Shown: positions 14,101 through 27,210, counted from the first letter of the stretch. The stretch: 64,000 nucleotides of DNA from Cardinalis cardinalis (GCA_014549065.1 JACDOX010000004.1:633749-697748), one strand, 5' to 3'. The notes: a model not told the origin generated them from the sequence alone. Numbers and translations: made by a program.

Positions 14101-16710
14101 GTTTTGCCATGATTTTAGGCATTGCACTGATGAGAAGTATGACACCATCATGCTGTATGCATTCAAGCATTACAGAGTGTAAGCTGGAGGCTTTTAAACT
14201 GAGAGAATTATATCAGCTTTTGACTTGATATTGTCCCATTCTTCATCTGGTATAGAGGTGATGCACAGGACTTGCAGAATATTAAAAGATTTAGCAACCA
14301 GTGCCTGGCCCAAAGGAGAGTTAAAGGAAATGTCATTCTCCAAAACTGGTGTGATTGAGAATTCAGCCTAAGGAGGATCAGGCCTTACAGAAGACCTGTG
14401 TCATCCTGAGGAAGATGGATNATTCATCAGAGAAAACCTGGTCCTTGGATGGGAGAGTAGACGGAGGTCCCAGCTACAAAAGTCACAGGCCAGAAAGATA
14501 CAGACAAATGGTCAGTGGCTGTGTGTGAATGAGCTGAGAGATTGTTTGGCTTCACTGTCCCAGCCTGGTCTAAGCAGACAGACAACTTCTACTCGAATAT
14601 TTATTTCCATGTTGGGGAATTTTCCCTGAAACTTTGTATTTATAGCTGTGGAGTCTCTATGCCCCTTTGTATTCATGCCAGGCCCTTTGCATGAGAGAAT
14701 TCATGAGAGAGCTCCGAGAGACCTTCTGCTTTGTACAAGGGGATGGTGAGAAGAATTTTGCTCCAAATCATTACCTTTCACAGGCTGAGGCCAAAATCTC
14801 AATGTTTTTCTCTTCTTGTACCAAGACCAAGTTCCTTTGGAATAGCTGACTCCAGCACCTGAGGCTGTCATGGCCTGACAGGTTTCGGCACCTTGAGGCT
14901 CATCCCCAGGGCTCCAGAGGGGGTGCTGGGGAGCTGATGGAGGGATTGTCTTCAAACAGTGAAGTTTTGTGCCAGTATCACCCAAGCAGTTGTGGCTGTG
15001 CATTTCTAGCAGCTGCTGTCACCCCAGCTTTGCCCTCAGCTGCAGAGAACAGCAGCAGAAACTGAGGAGTAAACAAGGTTGAGGAAGACAACCACTTTGA
15101 GANGCTGACTCAAATAGGGACTTTTCCCGAGCTTTAAAAACCCAGCTTGCTGAGATTGACAAGGATGCACTCTGGGCTGAGTAAAGAAAGCTCTGTCAGT
15201 GACAAAACAATCGAATTCCNGATGCAAGATGATGAACCATCACTGCAGGAGGTCAGGATGACACAGGCCACCTTCCAGGAAGCACAGCACNCTGCTGCAA
15301 AGGCAAAGCAGAAGGGGCAGTACAGTAATAGAAAAACTCTCTTATCTCTTCAAAATCATGAAGCTGTCACCATCCNGCCTCCTGCCAACCAGGTCAGGTT
15401 GGGTAGGTTTGCCTGTGGGGCNGTCAGGTTAAAAGCACACCAAGGCAGGTCTCCTGTCAGTGCAAACACCTGCAGGAACAGCAGCCATGAGGGCACTGTC
15501 TTGAGCAGGCAATGGTGCAGGCACCTGGTAGGAGCCCAGTGCTGCCTGTGAGCCTGTCCCAGACCCAAGCTCGACATCCTGGCTGTGTGTCCAGGTGGTG
15601 CAGTGTTGCTGCCCCCAAGGAACACTGGCACATCTGCCGATTTGCCTCATTGAGCATGAGAGCACATATTAAACCCATCTACATGGCTTCAGTTGGCTTT
15701 CNCTCTCAGTGAGGCACTGGTAACTAACCTTGAAGGGTTCACATGGAACAGTTTTCCTAAATGGTCCTCCCCTAGTCAGTCACTGAAGTTGGGAGTTGAT
15801 AGAAGAAGCCGCCATTGCCCCAGTGCTGTTGGCCATCACCCAGCTCAGGCATTTCAGGGGAGGCCTGGTGTTTGCAGGTGGGTCACCTGCACTTTTACTG
15901 CTTAACTTTGCCTTGAAGAAGCTAGAGGTGCTTCCAGCTGGTGCATCAAGCTGGATGGATGGCCTGTCTGGGTGGCAGGGAGGAGTGTGCTCAGTCACAG
16001 GACCGGNGTCCTGCTCCACTCCAGTGGCCACGCTCCTGTGAAGGCCCCCATCTTTGGCTTTGCATGCAAGAGTATGAGTCAGAAAGCTGATATGAGCTGG
16101 AGAGTTTTAAAAAGTCTGCCCTTGTAGGTGCACCATTATAATCTCTGTACAACCAGAGAGTGCCAAGCAGCNCAGCATTTAGNACAGATATCCATATGGA
16201 GCCATGGAGGATGCCTCAAATATTTTCATCATGGGATCNACAGCAAGTATTTTTCCAAATCAAGCATGCTGTAATGTTTCAGTGAGAATATCAAGAACAT
16301 GGAAGGGGTGAAATTTTATACTGAAAGAGAAGATTGTCTAATAATGGTAAAGGCCTGGGAGCAGATTACAGTCTTGAGGGTATCTGGCATGCAACGGTGA
16401 CACCCAAGGATTTTGTATCCACATGTGGATACTCCAGGGCATTTTCTCTCGACCAAATTTTGCACATCTAATTTATACATCAACACGACCATTCTGTTTC
16501 TCNAAACTGTCTCTTTGCCACTAACAGAGAGACAGACAGGTTCTAGAACAATTTATAGCATGAGTTTGCCTGGGGTTTATCTGATTCTCTCTGTGGTACC
16601 TCCAAACTCTAGATGAAGCGTGTTGCTTCATAAATTAGGGATTTGAGTCAGTGTCTAATTTTACATGCTGTAAATATGCTCCTCTAACCCATTTCAGACC
16701 CATTTAATAG

Positions 16711-16768
16711 ATTTCACTGGAGTTACTCTGTATTTACATCACTGTTTGTGAGATCTGAATTTGACACA
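16711..16768. repeat. Ancient palindromic interspersed repeat, copy 2 (half unit)
   Basis: The GGAGTTACTCTGTATTTACA block followed by GAGATCTGAATTTG matches the second half of the same remembered amniote repeat (ggagttactctggatttacacc ... gagatcagaatttgg). Only one half of the palindrome is visible. The assignment is from pattern memory. Confidence 0.45.
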
Positions 16769-18040
16769 GTTCTCATCTTCACTCTGGCACCTCTCTGTCC
16801 TCATCAGGAGGTGCTGGTGGGTTTGGGTTTTATTTTACTGTCAGTGCACTCATTTGCTGGTTTTCGGTTTGAATGGATGTGAGCATTGGCTTCTCTGAGA
16901 TATCTGAGAAGCTCCTCCATCCGTGGGGCAGCCTCAGCAGGCTGCACTCTGCTTTCACTTCCCATCCCTGTGCCTCCCTGCAGCACCAAGGAGCCAACTA
17001 TATCAATTTATCACATCACATCTACTGAGGCTACTGCNCAGCAGTTACACTAATCCTGAAATCCCCCCAGAGGCATAAATATGTTTAAAGCACATTTGTG
17101 CTGTGCTGTGTGGCTGTATTTGTACAGTCTGTTTTATTCTCCCTCTCTGCTCACAGGAGCAATAGAGGCATTAGAGTAGGAGGGAAATTCAAGCACAGCT
17201 GAAGTGATCCACATCCAATACTGCAAGATTGCAGCTGATCCTGCAAATAGCACTGATCACAGAACAATCAGGAGTTGTTAATAATGACACCTATTTCAAA
17301 TAAAGTAAAGATTTTGGGCATGGACTGAGGTGAATTCTGTGGTTATATTAGAATGTGGTCCAGCATTCTCTTACTAGAGCTGACCTAAACTTTGGAAAAC
17401 TGGATGACTCCAAATTTCCTCAAAGAATCTCCAGGTTAAACACAGATGTCAGAACTTATAGGGTTGGGTGTCTGGTGGACTTTTGCAATAAGATGTGGAT
17501 TCGTCCTGGAAGAAAACATCCTGTTTTTCTTAAAACAATTCTTAGTCTGTAATGCTGTGTATGCCAAGTAATCAACAAGTTTTATGGTAAGCTTGAAAAC
17601 CCATAGTAGTGCAGGAAGTCTGCTCTTTTGTGGACAGTGCCATTATTATCACACTGCAAATCATTACACTGCAGACACTTGCAAAAATCAGCAAGAAATT
17701 ATGAGTAAGANGCTGAATGAAATCTGGGAGGCTTGGCATTTCCTCCTAGTTCAGCCACAGGCTTTCTGTGTGACCTAAAAAATATTATTTATCTTTTTAT
17801 TGCCACAGTTTTCCCTCAGTAAAATGGAGATAACAAGTTTTCCTTTATTTCCAATTGGTTTTTTGTCTTTCTTTCCTATTTATATTGGAAATTTCTTTAA
17901 ACTGTGACTGTTTCTAACTGCATATTCATCACAAGCTCTAGCAACCACAGTAGACACAGCAAAATGAAGAACCTAGTAAGAGGAGGGTGAATAAAACAGG
18001 ATGACTGTAAACAAGGAAGATTACAAAACTGTCCTGGCTT

Positions 18041-18260
18041 AAAAAAAAGCAAAATGAGAGAGAGAGCATGAAAGAGAGGTAAGGGAATTAAAANGGAAGA
18101 ATGAGTTAGAAAAATGGAAGAAACAAGAGACAAAAACAACAGATAGAAATAGAAAAACATCAACAGAGGGAACCTCCAAAATCAGAAAANCAGAGTGAAG
18201 AGGAAGCATCAAGGTGAGTAGGACAAAGACCCAAAGCAGTGAAGAATAGAAAAGGAGGGA
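18041..18260. repeat. Purine-rich strand-asymmetric tract
   Basis: For about 220 bp the plus strand is mostly A and G, with few T or C bases. It includes GAGAGAGAG and many GAAGA, AGGAA and AAAATGG words. It is not a clean tandem repeat. Purine:pyrimidine asymmetry of this kind can come from degraded simple repeats. No coding signal is seen; the minus-strand 88-codon frame over it is hydrophobic only because of the pyrimidine bias. Confidence 0.6.
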
Positions 18261-21200
18261 AGGCAGAAAACTTTGTTAAAATATTTTCAGTATGGTCTTA
18301 AATTCTGCTAAAACCCTAATAATGAGGGAGAAAGTTCAGTAGAGATTGACCTTTTGCTTTGAGTCCCCTCTTGCATACTCTGAATATCTAGAACATCAGT
18401 GATTCAGTACTAGTTTGGGTGTCTGGGAATACAGGGTTGAGCCCTCTGGTGCACTTGGGAAAAACACGAAAATCACGCTCAGAGAAGTCAGACGAAGGAG
18501 TGTTGGGATGTCAGCATTGCCTGGGGAAAGAACAATTTCTTGTAGATCACTGGAAATCAAAAGTGCTTTCCAGGAAGCAAAAGCCTGTCCATTGAAAAGG
18601 AACACAATCATGCATGAATGGTAAACAAATATAATTAACTTTCAGATGTAGTCTTGGGTCATGGAGGAGTGCATTTGCCCTGTCTTCTCTGTGANTCAAA
18701 ATACAATGGTCTTGTTGCAACATAACAGAAAGTCCTGTATGTGACCTTTCCCAGGAGGTTTCAAACATATTAGACCTATTCCTCTGATAATAAANTCAAA
18801 TCCAGATGTAAAGGCCAGATATTTTTAAAACTCAAATAATGTTGCTCTTGTGATTTTGCTCTTGGAGCCTGGGCCTTTCTCTCTTGAAGGCTGGTAGAAG
18901 AGAGCAAAACCATATAGCAGGAGTGTGTGTATGAAAGAGTGAGTGGGATGGAGTAAGACCAAGGTTGCTTAATATCAAGGAGACATCAAGAACAGCTAAG
19001 GAAATCTCTGATCCCACATTCCCATCCCTTATTTTACATCAGAACCTTTGTATTCCAGGTTTTTAGGGGCTGTGTGTTACATAGATGTCCTTTCCTAGAA
19101 AAGTTAGAAGAACTTTGTGAGGAAGGAAGCAGTCACACTGCAGTACTTCTATCCTAGTGTACCACAAAATAGAAATACCAGTAACAGGTTTTCAACCTCA
19201 TTTATACTGTAGTGACAATTAGGATAAATTGAAATAACTAGGGTTTCAGCCATTCTGTTCTGCTTAAAGAATATTTCAGTGATTTAAGCAGACTGGTTTT
19301 AAGTCAATCTAAATTCACCTCTACCAGTTTATGTTAGGCATAAACATGTCCTTGGTGATGACACAGGTGAATCTCCTTCTCACTTAAGCTACTGAGAAGC
19401 ACTACTGCAGTAAAGAGCTGCTCACTCCTGAGTCAATGGAGTCAATCCTTGGTACTGGAAGAATAATCCATGAAGTTGAAGATGCAGTTGAAGGCCAAGA
19501 TGTTTTACTAAAGGCTCTGGAGAGATGTGATATCCCACTGAAAAGTTGGGAAATGGCCATACAATAAAGGCACTGAAAAGGTAAATCCAGCCTGGGTGTC
19601 TGAGGTACAGCTCTGCCTCACTTCCATATACCAAATATTTAGAGTTGGTGCCAAGCTGTCTCTTCTTAAATGTAGCTTCCCCTTGAGAGATATTTTACTT
19701 ACTTTTCCTCTCAGTTTATTGTGCTTCATATTTTGGGAGTGAATCACTGACATCCAGCAAAGTACAATTTTTACTAGCATTGCCTGCACCTCCGATTGTT
19801 GATTCAGGTTTACATGCTTGAGCAGGCACAAACAGTCTTCTAAGAGATAATTTTAGACTCTAAACCCATCAGACAATAATCTGATGAGTTGTGCAAACAA
19901 AAGATATTAACATATGGGNAGATAATGTGTATACACATTCTTATTATTGCTGCCTGGCTGTTTTTGTTTCAGGCTGCAATCCAAAATGTACAGGGAGAAG
20001 CTGTGCTTTAAGGGCAATAAACAGTTTGGCAATCTACTCAACATCAGCTTTCAGACTGATAAACCTTTAAATTACTGGTGTTCTCTACNTGCTATGGAGC
20101 GGGAGAAGTGACCAATGGTGTGGTTATATGCCTCCTGAAGACTAGGGAACATGTAACTCATTTTGCATGAGACAGGTGCTTCTAAATCACCCACAGACCA
20201 GAGAGGGATAGCATTTATGAAACAAATAAAGTTAGGTGAACATTGAGCTCTCAGTGAGCTCACTTGCAGACCTGCAGGACCACAGAACAATGGATGCCCT
20301 TATAAATTAAATATTTAGCAGTAAGGAAGTCAGCTAGGTCACAGAGAAGCAAGGTCCCACTCAGNTTTCTGAAGTTATGTTAAAGTCTTAGAGAAAGATG
20401 CTTGAGGCTAATCACTACATCTGTGGGAGAGAGTATTGAAATGTACAAAAACAGGTACTGATTAACATCTGGCAGAGTAGCAGAAAAGCCTCAGGAAGAT
20501 GCCAGAAAATGTCATCAGGATAAACTTGAATAAGAACTAAAAAGGCCANGAGCACCAGATGGCATTTCCAGAAGTATTCCCTGTCACAGGCAAAGATAAA
20601 CTTCATTGTCTTGCACAGGGGCAAGGAGGAAAAGCTATCCTACAACCTTCTGAAAGGAGAAGACAACTCTCTGATACCCTTTTGATGAGAAAGAAAGTAA
20701 ATCCATTATATGTGGGTGAAGTGTGAATTTCTTCAGTCTTCTGTTTGAGTTTCACAATTAAAATGAGCATTTCCAGAGTCCTGACTTTGAAGAAATGCTA
20801 TTAAAAGCTTGTGTTTAATGACTGCTTGTCACAAAAGCTCTCCCCTATCCTAAAGGACAAGTGTGCTGCCACAATACTTTAATTACATTGCAGTAAGCTA
20901 TCTGGCTTCAGCAGGCCTGGAGCAAACCTGAGCTGATTGCACATAGCCACCTGGTTTTCCACTCCATCCCACATCACTCATACAAGGTCTTCCATTGCCT
21001 AGGTAAAATTCTGCCTCTCATTACCCTCAACAATGATAGCTGGTTGTATGTGGAGCCCTCAGGATGGCACAGCACAAAGTGTCATCCTGTTATAACTCTG
21101 GGACACATGATGTTATCAACAGTCCTAAAATATGACTTAGAGCAAAAGCTCAAACAGTCAGGGGATGGAGTATTCACATGCAAGATTTTAGAGCAACTTC

Positions 21201-24200
21201 TTAGTCTGATCCAGCATGATGATACTGATAAGGTCATCGTGTCAGTGCCATGGACTTGGATGCTGGAACATGGTCGTGCCATTAAACTGCTAGAAAGTTT
21301 CCTGGCACAATTTCAGCTCCAGTTACTAGCATGGTTCAGGAGTTAGCATGGGTCACAGCCCAGGTGCCTCAGANCCTGCTCCAAGGGATGGGAGCATGCA
21401 ACAGAGTGTTCCTGGACAAGAAGGTGACACAGATCTTGAGAGTGCCCCAGCACTGCTCTACTCTTGGGTANAGATGTAGCAGTTTGGTCCTTCTTGAAGC
21501 CTCTACCTCTCCTGCATCTTGGGTGCAAAGTTTTCACTCTCAAAGAAGAGGAAAGGAGCTTAAAGTCTTTTGATTCATCTTAATGAGGTACAGACTTATT
21601 GAGGAAAAAAAGGCCTTTAAAATTTTGAGAGAAAACATTGTTTTCTGCCTGCTTTAGCCTCAAGTCCTTATAGAATGAAAGTTGCATTTCTGCTGTATTA
21701 GGTATGGGAACAACGCACAGATCTGTGCCTCTTCTGAGACAAAAATGTCTCGGAATGGCTTCAGTCCCGCGGACTTTAGCCCTTATGGTAGATCAAAAGC
21801 AACTTAAAGTAGGGCCAATGGCTTTCCAACAGCACAGACCAAACCTCCAGACTCTTCTTACTAGTCCAGAATTTCTTAGCCACTGCAGACTAAAGAGGCA
21901 CCAAGACCGTCTTGTCACTCCAGCTTGATTGTGGAAGAAGCAACCTTCTACCAAGCCTAATGGGAGGCAAAGTTTCACAGCCATGCTGTGAAGCTGTACT
22001 CAGATTTCAGGGATTTGCTTATTGTTTCATGTGCTGAAATACGTGGAAGGATCAGATGCTCTTGATGAACCAGGTTCCTATTTTGAAAGAAAGAGGAAAG
22101 CACACAGCAAGACACAGATAACTTATTTGTGTTTGTAACAAATTTTCTTTTTTTTTCTTTTATACTATATGAGCAATAAAAAGCTATTTACAAGGCATAC
22201 AAACTTCAGTTTATAGCTAGAAAGATGTTTCACTCTGTCTATGTTGTCTCTGCAAGTGTCAAAACAGACTTGTATTTCATACCAATAAAACATTAATTTC
22301 ATGCCAAGAACAGCAAGAAACAAAACAAAATGAAGCTATTTCCTCAGAAAAGAAAAAAACTCGACTCTTACAAATCTGTCTCTGATACTGTAATTGGACT
22401 AATGGGAGCAAGCACCATGGGAACCCACAGAGCAGCAGAATGGATCTGCCTGTGCAGCTCCATTCCAGTAGCCCCCCTCCACAGTCTCCAAATTATATTG
22501 GGAGGGTGCTTCTTTCCCCAGATTAGTTCCTTACTTCTCAAGTGTTCCAGTTCATTGCAGAGGGCAAAGGGTTGCAAATTTAGCCCAGAGTGTGAAATCC
22601 AGAGTTATTACTAGAGCTGGTTAATTTTTTTTCAATGGAATGCTTTTTTTTCCATTAGAAAATGCCATTTTGTCTAACCAAAACTGCTCTCTGAGGCATG
22701 TTGATTTTCACAACCTTTTGTTTTGGGGAAAGAAATTGGGAAGAAGTATTATGAGAAGGTCAAAATATTCCATTTCAACATTTTTGGAAGGGAAGCTAAG
22801 CAGGGAGGAGGTGTTTTTTCCAAGCTACTTTTATTTTCAAACTGTAATTTGCTATCACAGAAATAAAAGTATTGTGATACAATGATTTTTTTTCCAGTCA
22901 TGGCAATTCTTTTTTCTTCTGATTCAGAGAAAAGTAAATGTCAATTTCCTAGGAGTCCCCTGGAAATGGAAATTTCTTGTGCTTTCACAGCCTTAGCTAA
23001 GGCTACATTATATTCACAAATATATTCAAGATCCATTTCATCTACCAATCTTCGCAACAAGTGCTTAGATAGTTATATGATCCTAGTGATTTTCTTGGTT
23101 AAATGAAAACCAACATTCATACCAACAACACTTGGCTTGAATAAATGTTCATAGATAGTGAACAATGAAGACATAAAACAGGGAAATGTGACAGCTGATT
23201 GCAATTTTTCATAGCATTCTTTTACACATTTTAGCCAGCTAGACAGATTTCATGCTTGTNAACTCTGAAATGAAGATAAGGAGTAGATCTTAACATTTTG
23301 AGAATTATTTTTAAATGCCCCACTTCAGCAAGAAAATTCAACTTATCTTCATGTTTATCTCAGTTCAATTAGAATGTGCTTAATTAAACAAGGTGTAATC
23401 ATCACCTAATTTTTCTTAGGTGATATTTAGATATTTTGTCTTCTTTGTATTTCTTTAGTGTGTTTTTTTTAAAATCATTTAATGTACTAATTCTGGGAAA
23501 TCACACACACAGCAGATAGGTCTGTCACAACTGAATAAAAGGATTAAACACTCATTTTGTTACCTGTGCTTAGCTCTGAAATGATACCCTACAGATGTCT
23601 CCTTATATTTATAGCTTACATNTATACATAAATTATACTTATTACATATATAGCTTTTCTAGCTATATATTCCATACCTTGGCAAGTTAAATGATCCAAA
23701 ATTCTGTGCTACCCTTCATCCCACTTGCATATATAAAAAGGTGTTGTAAAACTGAGGGATCAAAGATTTTAGAGCATATTGAGAATCTCAAACAGAGTAG
23801 CACCATTTGTTTGATCTTGTTAAATGTCTAAAAATATTTTTCTCTCTAATAAGAGTGGNGTGACTCAGAGAATTCTAGAAAATTGACTTGGTAGAGATGT
23901 ATCACCAGCACCTTGTGGGCAGAAGAGACACATCCGACCCTCCGGGAGAGGAGGCGCTGATGTCATGGGCAATGGCTTGCCCAGTGCAAGTCAACACATT
24001 CCAGGCCTGCCAATTTAGTCCCCCAAAATCATGGCTTCAAAACTTCAAGGTCTTAAAAAATTATGATTGTCACGTTCTTTTTTTATCGCCCTTGGATCTT
24101 TGAGTGTTTTCATACCATGCCTTGAGGACATGCTTGCAGCCTTAAAGCCCAGAACCCTGATTCTTAAAGACAGGCTGAGATTTCCAGGTACTCCTCTGAT

Positions 24201-25744
24201 GCCAACAGATGGGATTTGCATGTGGGAGGAAAGAACACTGGAAAACATCAAAGATACCCAGTTCAACTCAACTGAAGCAGGACAGGGTCCTAAATACATC
24301 TACGTTGTTTGGCCTCTCATTTTCATGAGTGTGCAATAAATAATAAGAAAACAGATAAAATTCNACATATGTGTATTGATGAGTCAATTGGAATGTCCAT
24401 GTGTACATAAAAATAATCCAGAGCAATTTATTGAGAGTTTATGTGTGTTTGTGTGTGCTTTTTGGAAGTATTCACAGGATAAAACAATCAACTACAGTAG
24501 TTACAGAAAACTCANTTCTTGACAGAATAAGCTGTGTTAAGTTTTTTAAGGAGCATAACGTGAGGTTTTGTCTTCATCACACATTTATAGAGACAATAGG
24601 AANTACAGAAAAAAGTTTTAGTTGGAGCTTAGACATATACTCCCTGNCTCTTTCAGGTTGCTTTCAGCATCTTGTTACTTATGCTGTTGTTACACCCTTA
24701 TANTCCCTCTTTCTATGGCAGGGAATTGGCACAAATTCCCTGTTCATATTTCCATTTTGTGCCTAGTAGTCCTAGGAAACAGAAAGGGATCCATATGNAC
24801 TGCAGTTGCTTTGTCTGACAATTTCCTGGACTCTGGTGTTAGTTCTTGGTTGACCTCATGCATTTTTTTTTCTTTGCTTGTTTTTGATTTAGAAGCATGG
24901 GCTGAAGTGACCATTTCCCTCTCTTTTTTTATATGGCCTACTACCATTTGGATTCCCTAGAAAATAGGTCAAATTCTGGGCTTTTTTAGAAATTATCTTT
25001 TAAAAATAATATTGCCTCTTCTGTCTCAACCATCAAATGCATGACTATCAAATGCACAGTCCAAGTGGGCTGCCTCGGTTAAATAGAGAAGATGGTGGTG
25101 TCAATTGCTTGAGATGTTCTAACTTATTTACAAGGTATGTGTGTTTTGCTTTGTGGTTTTTTTCCTTCTCTGAACAGAGCAGGGGTTAAAATAAAACCAA
25201 TTAAAAAAAAAAAAGAATCAGAATAATCTCAGAGGCTGTGTAGACGTGCCTTTGATCAGATGCGGACAGGCTGCTCTGCAGGGCTCGGAGGCAGCTGGAG
25301 CTCAGCCAGCTGAGCACAACAGCATCAGCTGAGGGGCAAGCTCAGGCTCTCCTCCCAGGCTGGCTCAGCACACATGTGGAATGGCACCAGCCAGGGGCAC
25401 CAGGCTGCAGAAACTTGCTCAGAATCTTCTGCCATTCAGGTTTCTTTTCCAGTCGACATTTTGCCCCAGGTATCTTCTCAGAGATTTTCTCAGGACACGC
25501 TCAGGGTGCTGCTCTGACCATGTCCTTGGTACTTGTACCTCTCTGAAACTCTCTTCAGGTGCCCTGGCAAGCACTGGCACACACAGCTGCATCCATTCAT
25601 GCCTCTGCTTCACTTAGTGATGTCTCTGAGCTGCAGTGAGAGCAGGCTTGNAGGCAGTGTTCTTCCTTTTCTCTTCAAATGCAGACAGAAAGTTCTGGTC
25701 AACAGCTCTATATCCATGTGGAGGCTGAAGATGAGTGTTGTCCC
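18261..25744. other. Non-coding unique sequence, no gene seen
   Basis: No supportable gene. The longest frames (121 codons at 24401-24766, 112 codons at 24622-24960, 107 codons on the minus strand at 19508-19831, 100 codons at 21044-21346) show no recognisable domain and lack convincing splice contexts. A remnant resembling the palindromic repeat family may lie at 21,003-21,040 (AAAATTCTGCCTCTCATTAC), but it is too short to call. GC content rises from about 25,250 onward toward the CR1 copy. Confidence 0.6.
23392..23424. promoter_or_regulatory. Hairpin with three AGGTG/CACCT half-sites
   Basis: ATCACCTAA at 23401-23409 and TTAGGTGAT at 23416-23424 are perfect 9-bp inverted arms with a 6-nt spacer. 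An extra AGGTG at 23391-23395 pairs with the same CACCT. AGGTG is the core of T-box and of ZEB/Snail-type sites, so a regulatory role is possible. This is inference from motif clustering only. Confidence 0.3.
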
Positions 25745-25788
25745 CTGTCAAACAGAAGATTCCTGCTGCATGTGACATTGTTTGCAGA
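25745..25788. repeat. 44-bp inverted duplicate, left copy
   Basis: This stretch is present again as the reverse complement at 27,167-27,210 with a single mismatch. It ends about 9 bp before the CR1-derived sequence begins. The two copies bracket the CR1 3' end and about 570 bp of unique sequence. The flanks on the outer side may share weak similarity (a CAGCTCT ... GGCTGAA spacing), so the true unit could be longer. It may be a fragment of an unrecognised interspersed repeat or a local inverted duplication. Confidence 0.85.
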
Positions 25789-25796
25789 AGACTATN

Positions 25797-26596
25797 TTTT
25801 GGGACCAGTGTTCTTTAATATTTTTATCAATGACATAGACAGTGGGATCAAGTGCAGCTTCAGCAGATGACACAAAGCTGCGCTGTACATACAACAGGTA
25901 CAAGAGAAGGAAGGGGNGACTTGGACAACTGTGAGTATTTGGCCCACGAGAACCGCATGAGGTTCAATGAGGTGCTGCAGCTGGGTTGAGGTAATCCCAG
26001 ATGGAGTACAGACTGGGAGAAGAGCCCACGGAGAGCAGCCCTGGGGAGAAGAACTTGCATGTTCTGGTGGATGAGAGGCTGGACATGACCTGTCAGTGTG
26101 CACTATCAACCCAGAAAGTCAACTGCATCCTGGGCTGCATCAAAAGAAGCAATTCCAGTAGGTTGAGGGAAGTGTTGTCCCCCTCTACTCTGCTCTTGTG
26201 AGACCACACCTGGAGTGCTGCACCCAGCCCTTCAGTCCCCAGCATAAGAAACGTGGAACATGGAACTGCTGGGAGCAAGCCTAGAGGAAGATGATGAGAA
26301 GGCTGGAGTATCTCATGAACACAGGCCGGGAGAGTTGGGGTTGCTCAGCCTGGAGAACAGAAGGCTCTGGGAGACCTTAGAGTACCTTCTGATGTCTGAA
26401 GAGGGCTTATAAGAAGGACAGAGACAGACTTTTTACATGGGCAGACAGTGACAGGACAAGAGGGAATGGTGTTAAACAAAGAAAAAGGAGAAATTTAGAT
26501 GGTCNAGTGGAAGGCGTCCCNGCCCATGGTGGGGGNTTTGGAACTAGGTGATCTGTAAGGTCCCTTCCAACCAGAGCCATTCCGTGGTTCTGTGGT
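25797..26596 (+). mobile_element. CR1 LINE, 5'-truncated 3' part with reverse transcriptase C-terminus
   Basis: CR1 is a non-LTR retrotransposon that moves by target-primed reverse transcription. The copy starts in the polymerase part: translation gives GPVFFNIFINDIDSG, typical of the CR1 reverse transcriptase, followed after a frame change by a DDTKL motif. Further on come VVPLYSALVRPHLE and a KMMRRLEYL block near the end of ORF2. Stops and frameshifts break the reading frame, so it is inactive. The non-coding tail has the diagnostic GGAAGGCGTCCC, GGAACTAGGTGATCTGTAAG and GTCCCTTCCAACC words and ends in the degenerate octamer GTGGTTCTGTGG. Between about 26,490 and 26,510 a part of the usual tail seems to be missing. 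The start boundary is uncertain by some 10 bp. Confidence 0.93.
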
Positions 26597-27166
26597 TACC
26601 CTCTCTCTCAAGAGGCCCCAATGGTAGAGTCGCATCCATACGCTCACTTAAGGAGGCCTGGTCAGCTGGCCACAGCAATAGTAACTGGCACAACCCTAAA
26701 GAGCCTTAAATTCACCAAGTTCTTGTTGTTCCCAGATCATCATCTCGATCCTCTTCTACCAGATGCTCCTGACCTTAGGCCTGGGTCCTCTTCCCATGTT
26801 AACAAGGGTCTGTGTGAGATGAGCTGGATTTTGGAGAGTACCTATAGGGGGATACAGGTGGAANACCACTGAAATGAAGCCAGGACTCTATCAGCAGCCT
26901 AATGGTAGGATCAGTGGCACTAGGTGAGACTGAGGACAAGTAGAAGGAATATTNTCTTTAATTGGAACATCAGGAGTTAAAAAATGAGCCTGTCTAAATG
27001 GGATTAATCCCACTGAAGAAAACAACATACCTTTCTTAGACAGCTCATTTTCTTTGCAATTGTTAATAGGTGTAATTTAGTGCACAAATTCATGACCTGT
27101 AGAGAAGGTATCACTTTCAGTCTTCTGCACTGAAGTCTCCCTTCCCTGCTCACTCTCACACACAAG
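26597..27166. other. Unique sequence between CR1 and the inverted duplicate
   Basis: No coding or repeat signal recognised. An open frame of 83 codons at 26621-26872 has no domain. The interval is the remainder of the loop between the two 44-bp inverted copies. Confidence 0.5.
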
Positions 27167-27210
27167 TCTGCAAACAATGTCACATGCAGCAGGAATCCTC
27201 TGTTTGACAG
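27167..27210. repeat. 44-bp inverted duplicate, right copy
   Basis: Reverse complement of 25,745-25,788 with one mismatch in 44 bp. There is no CR1-like sequence immediately next to it, so the duplicate is not simply part of the CR1 element. Confidence 0.85.

Larger units (their letters stand above)
11319..18040. other. Non-coding unique sequence, no gene seen
   Basis: No supportable gene. The region 14,850-16,040 is richer in GC and carries many short overlapping open frames on both strands (up to 134 codons at 15147-15551). None has a recognisable domain, and the overlapping frames on both strands point to low stop density from base composition. The interval could hold an old eroded repeat that I cannot name. 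The sub-features inside are listed separately. Confidence 0.6.

Noticed and set aside
14850..16040. GC-rich block as a possible gene or endogenous retroviral remnant
   Set aside because: No polymerase, protease or integrase motif, no paired terminal repeats and no primer-binding site seen. At most an unnamed old repeat.
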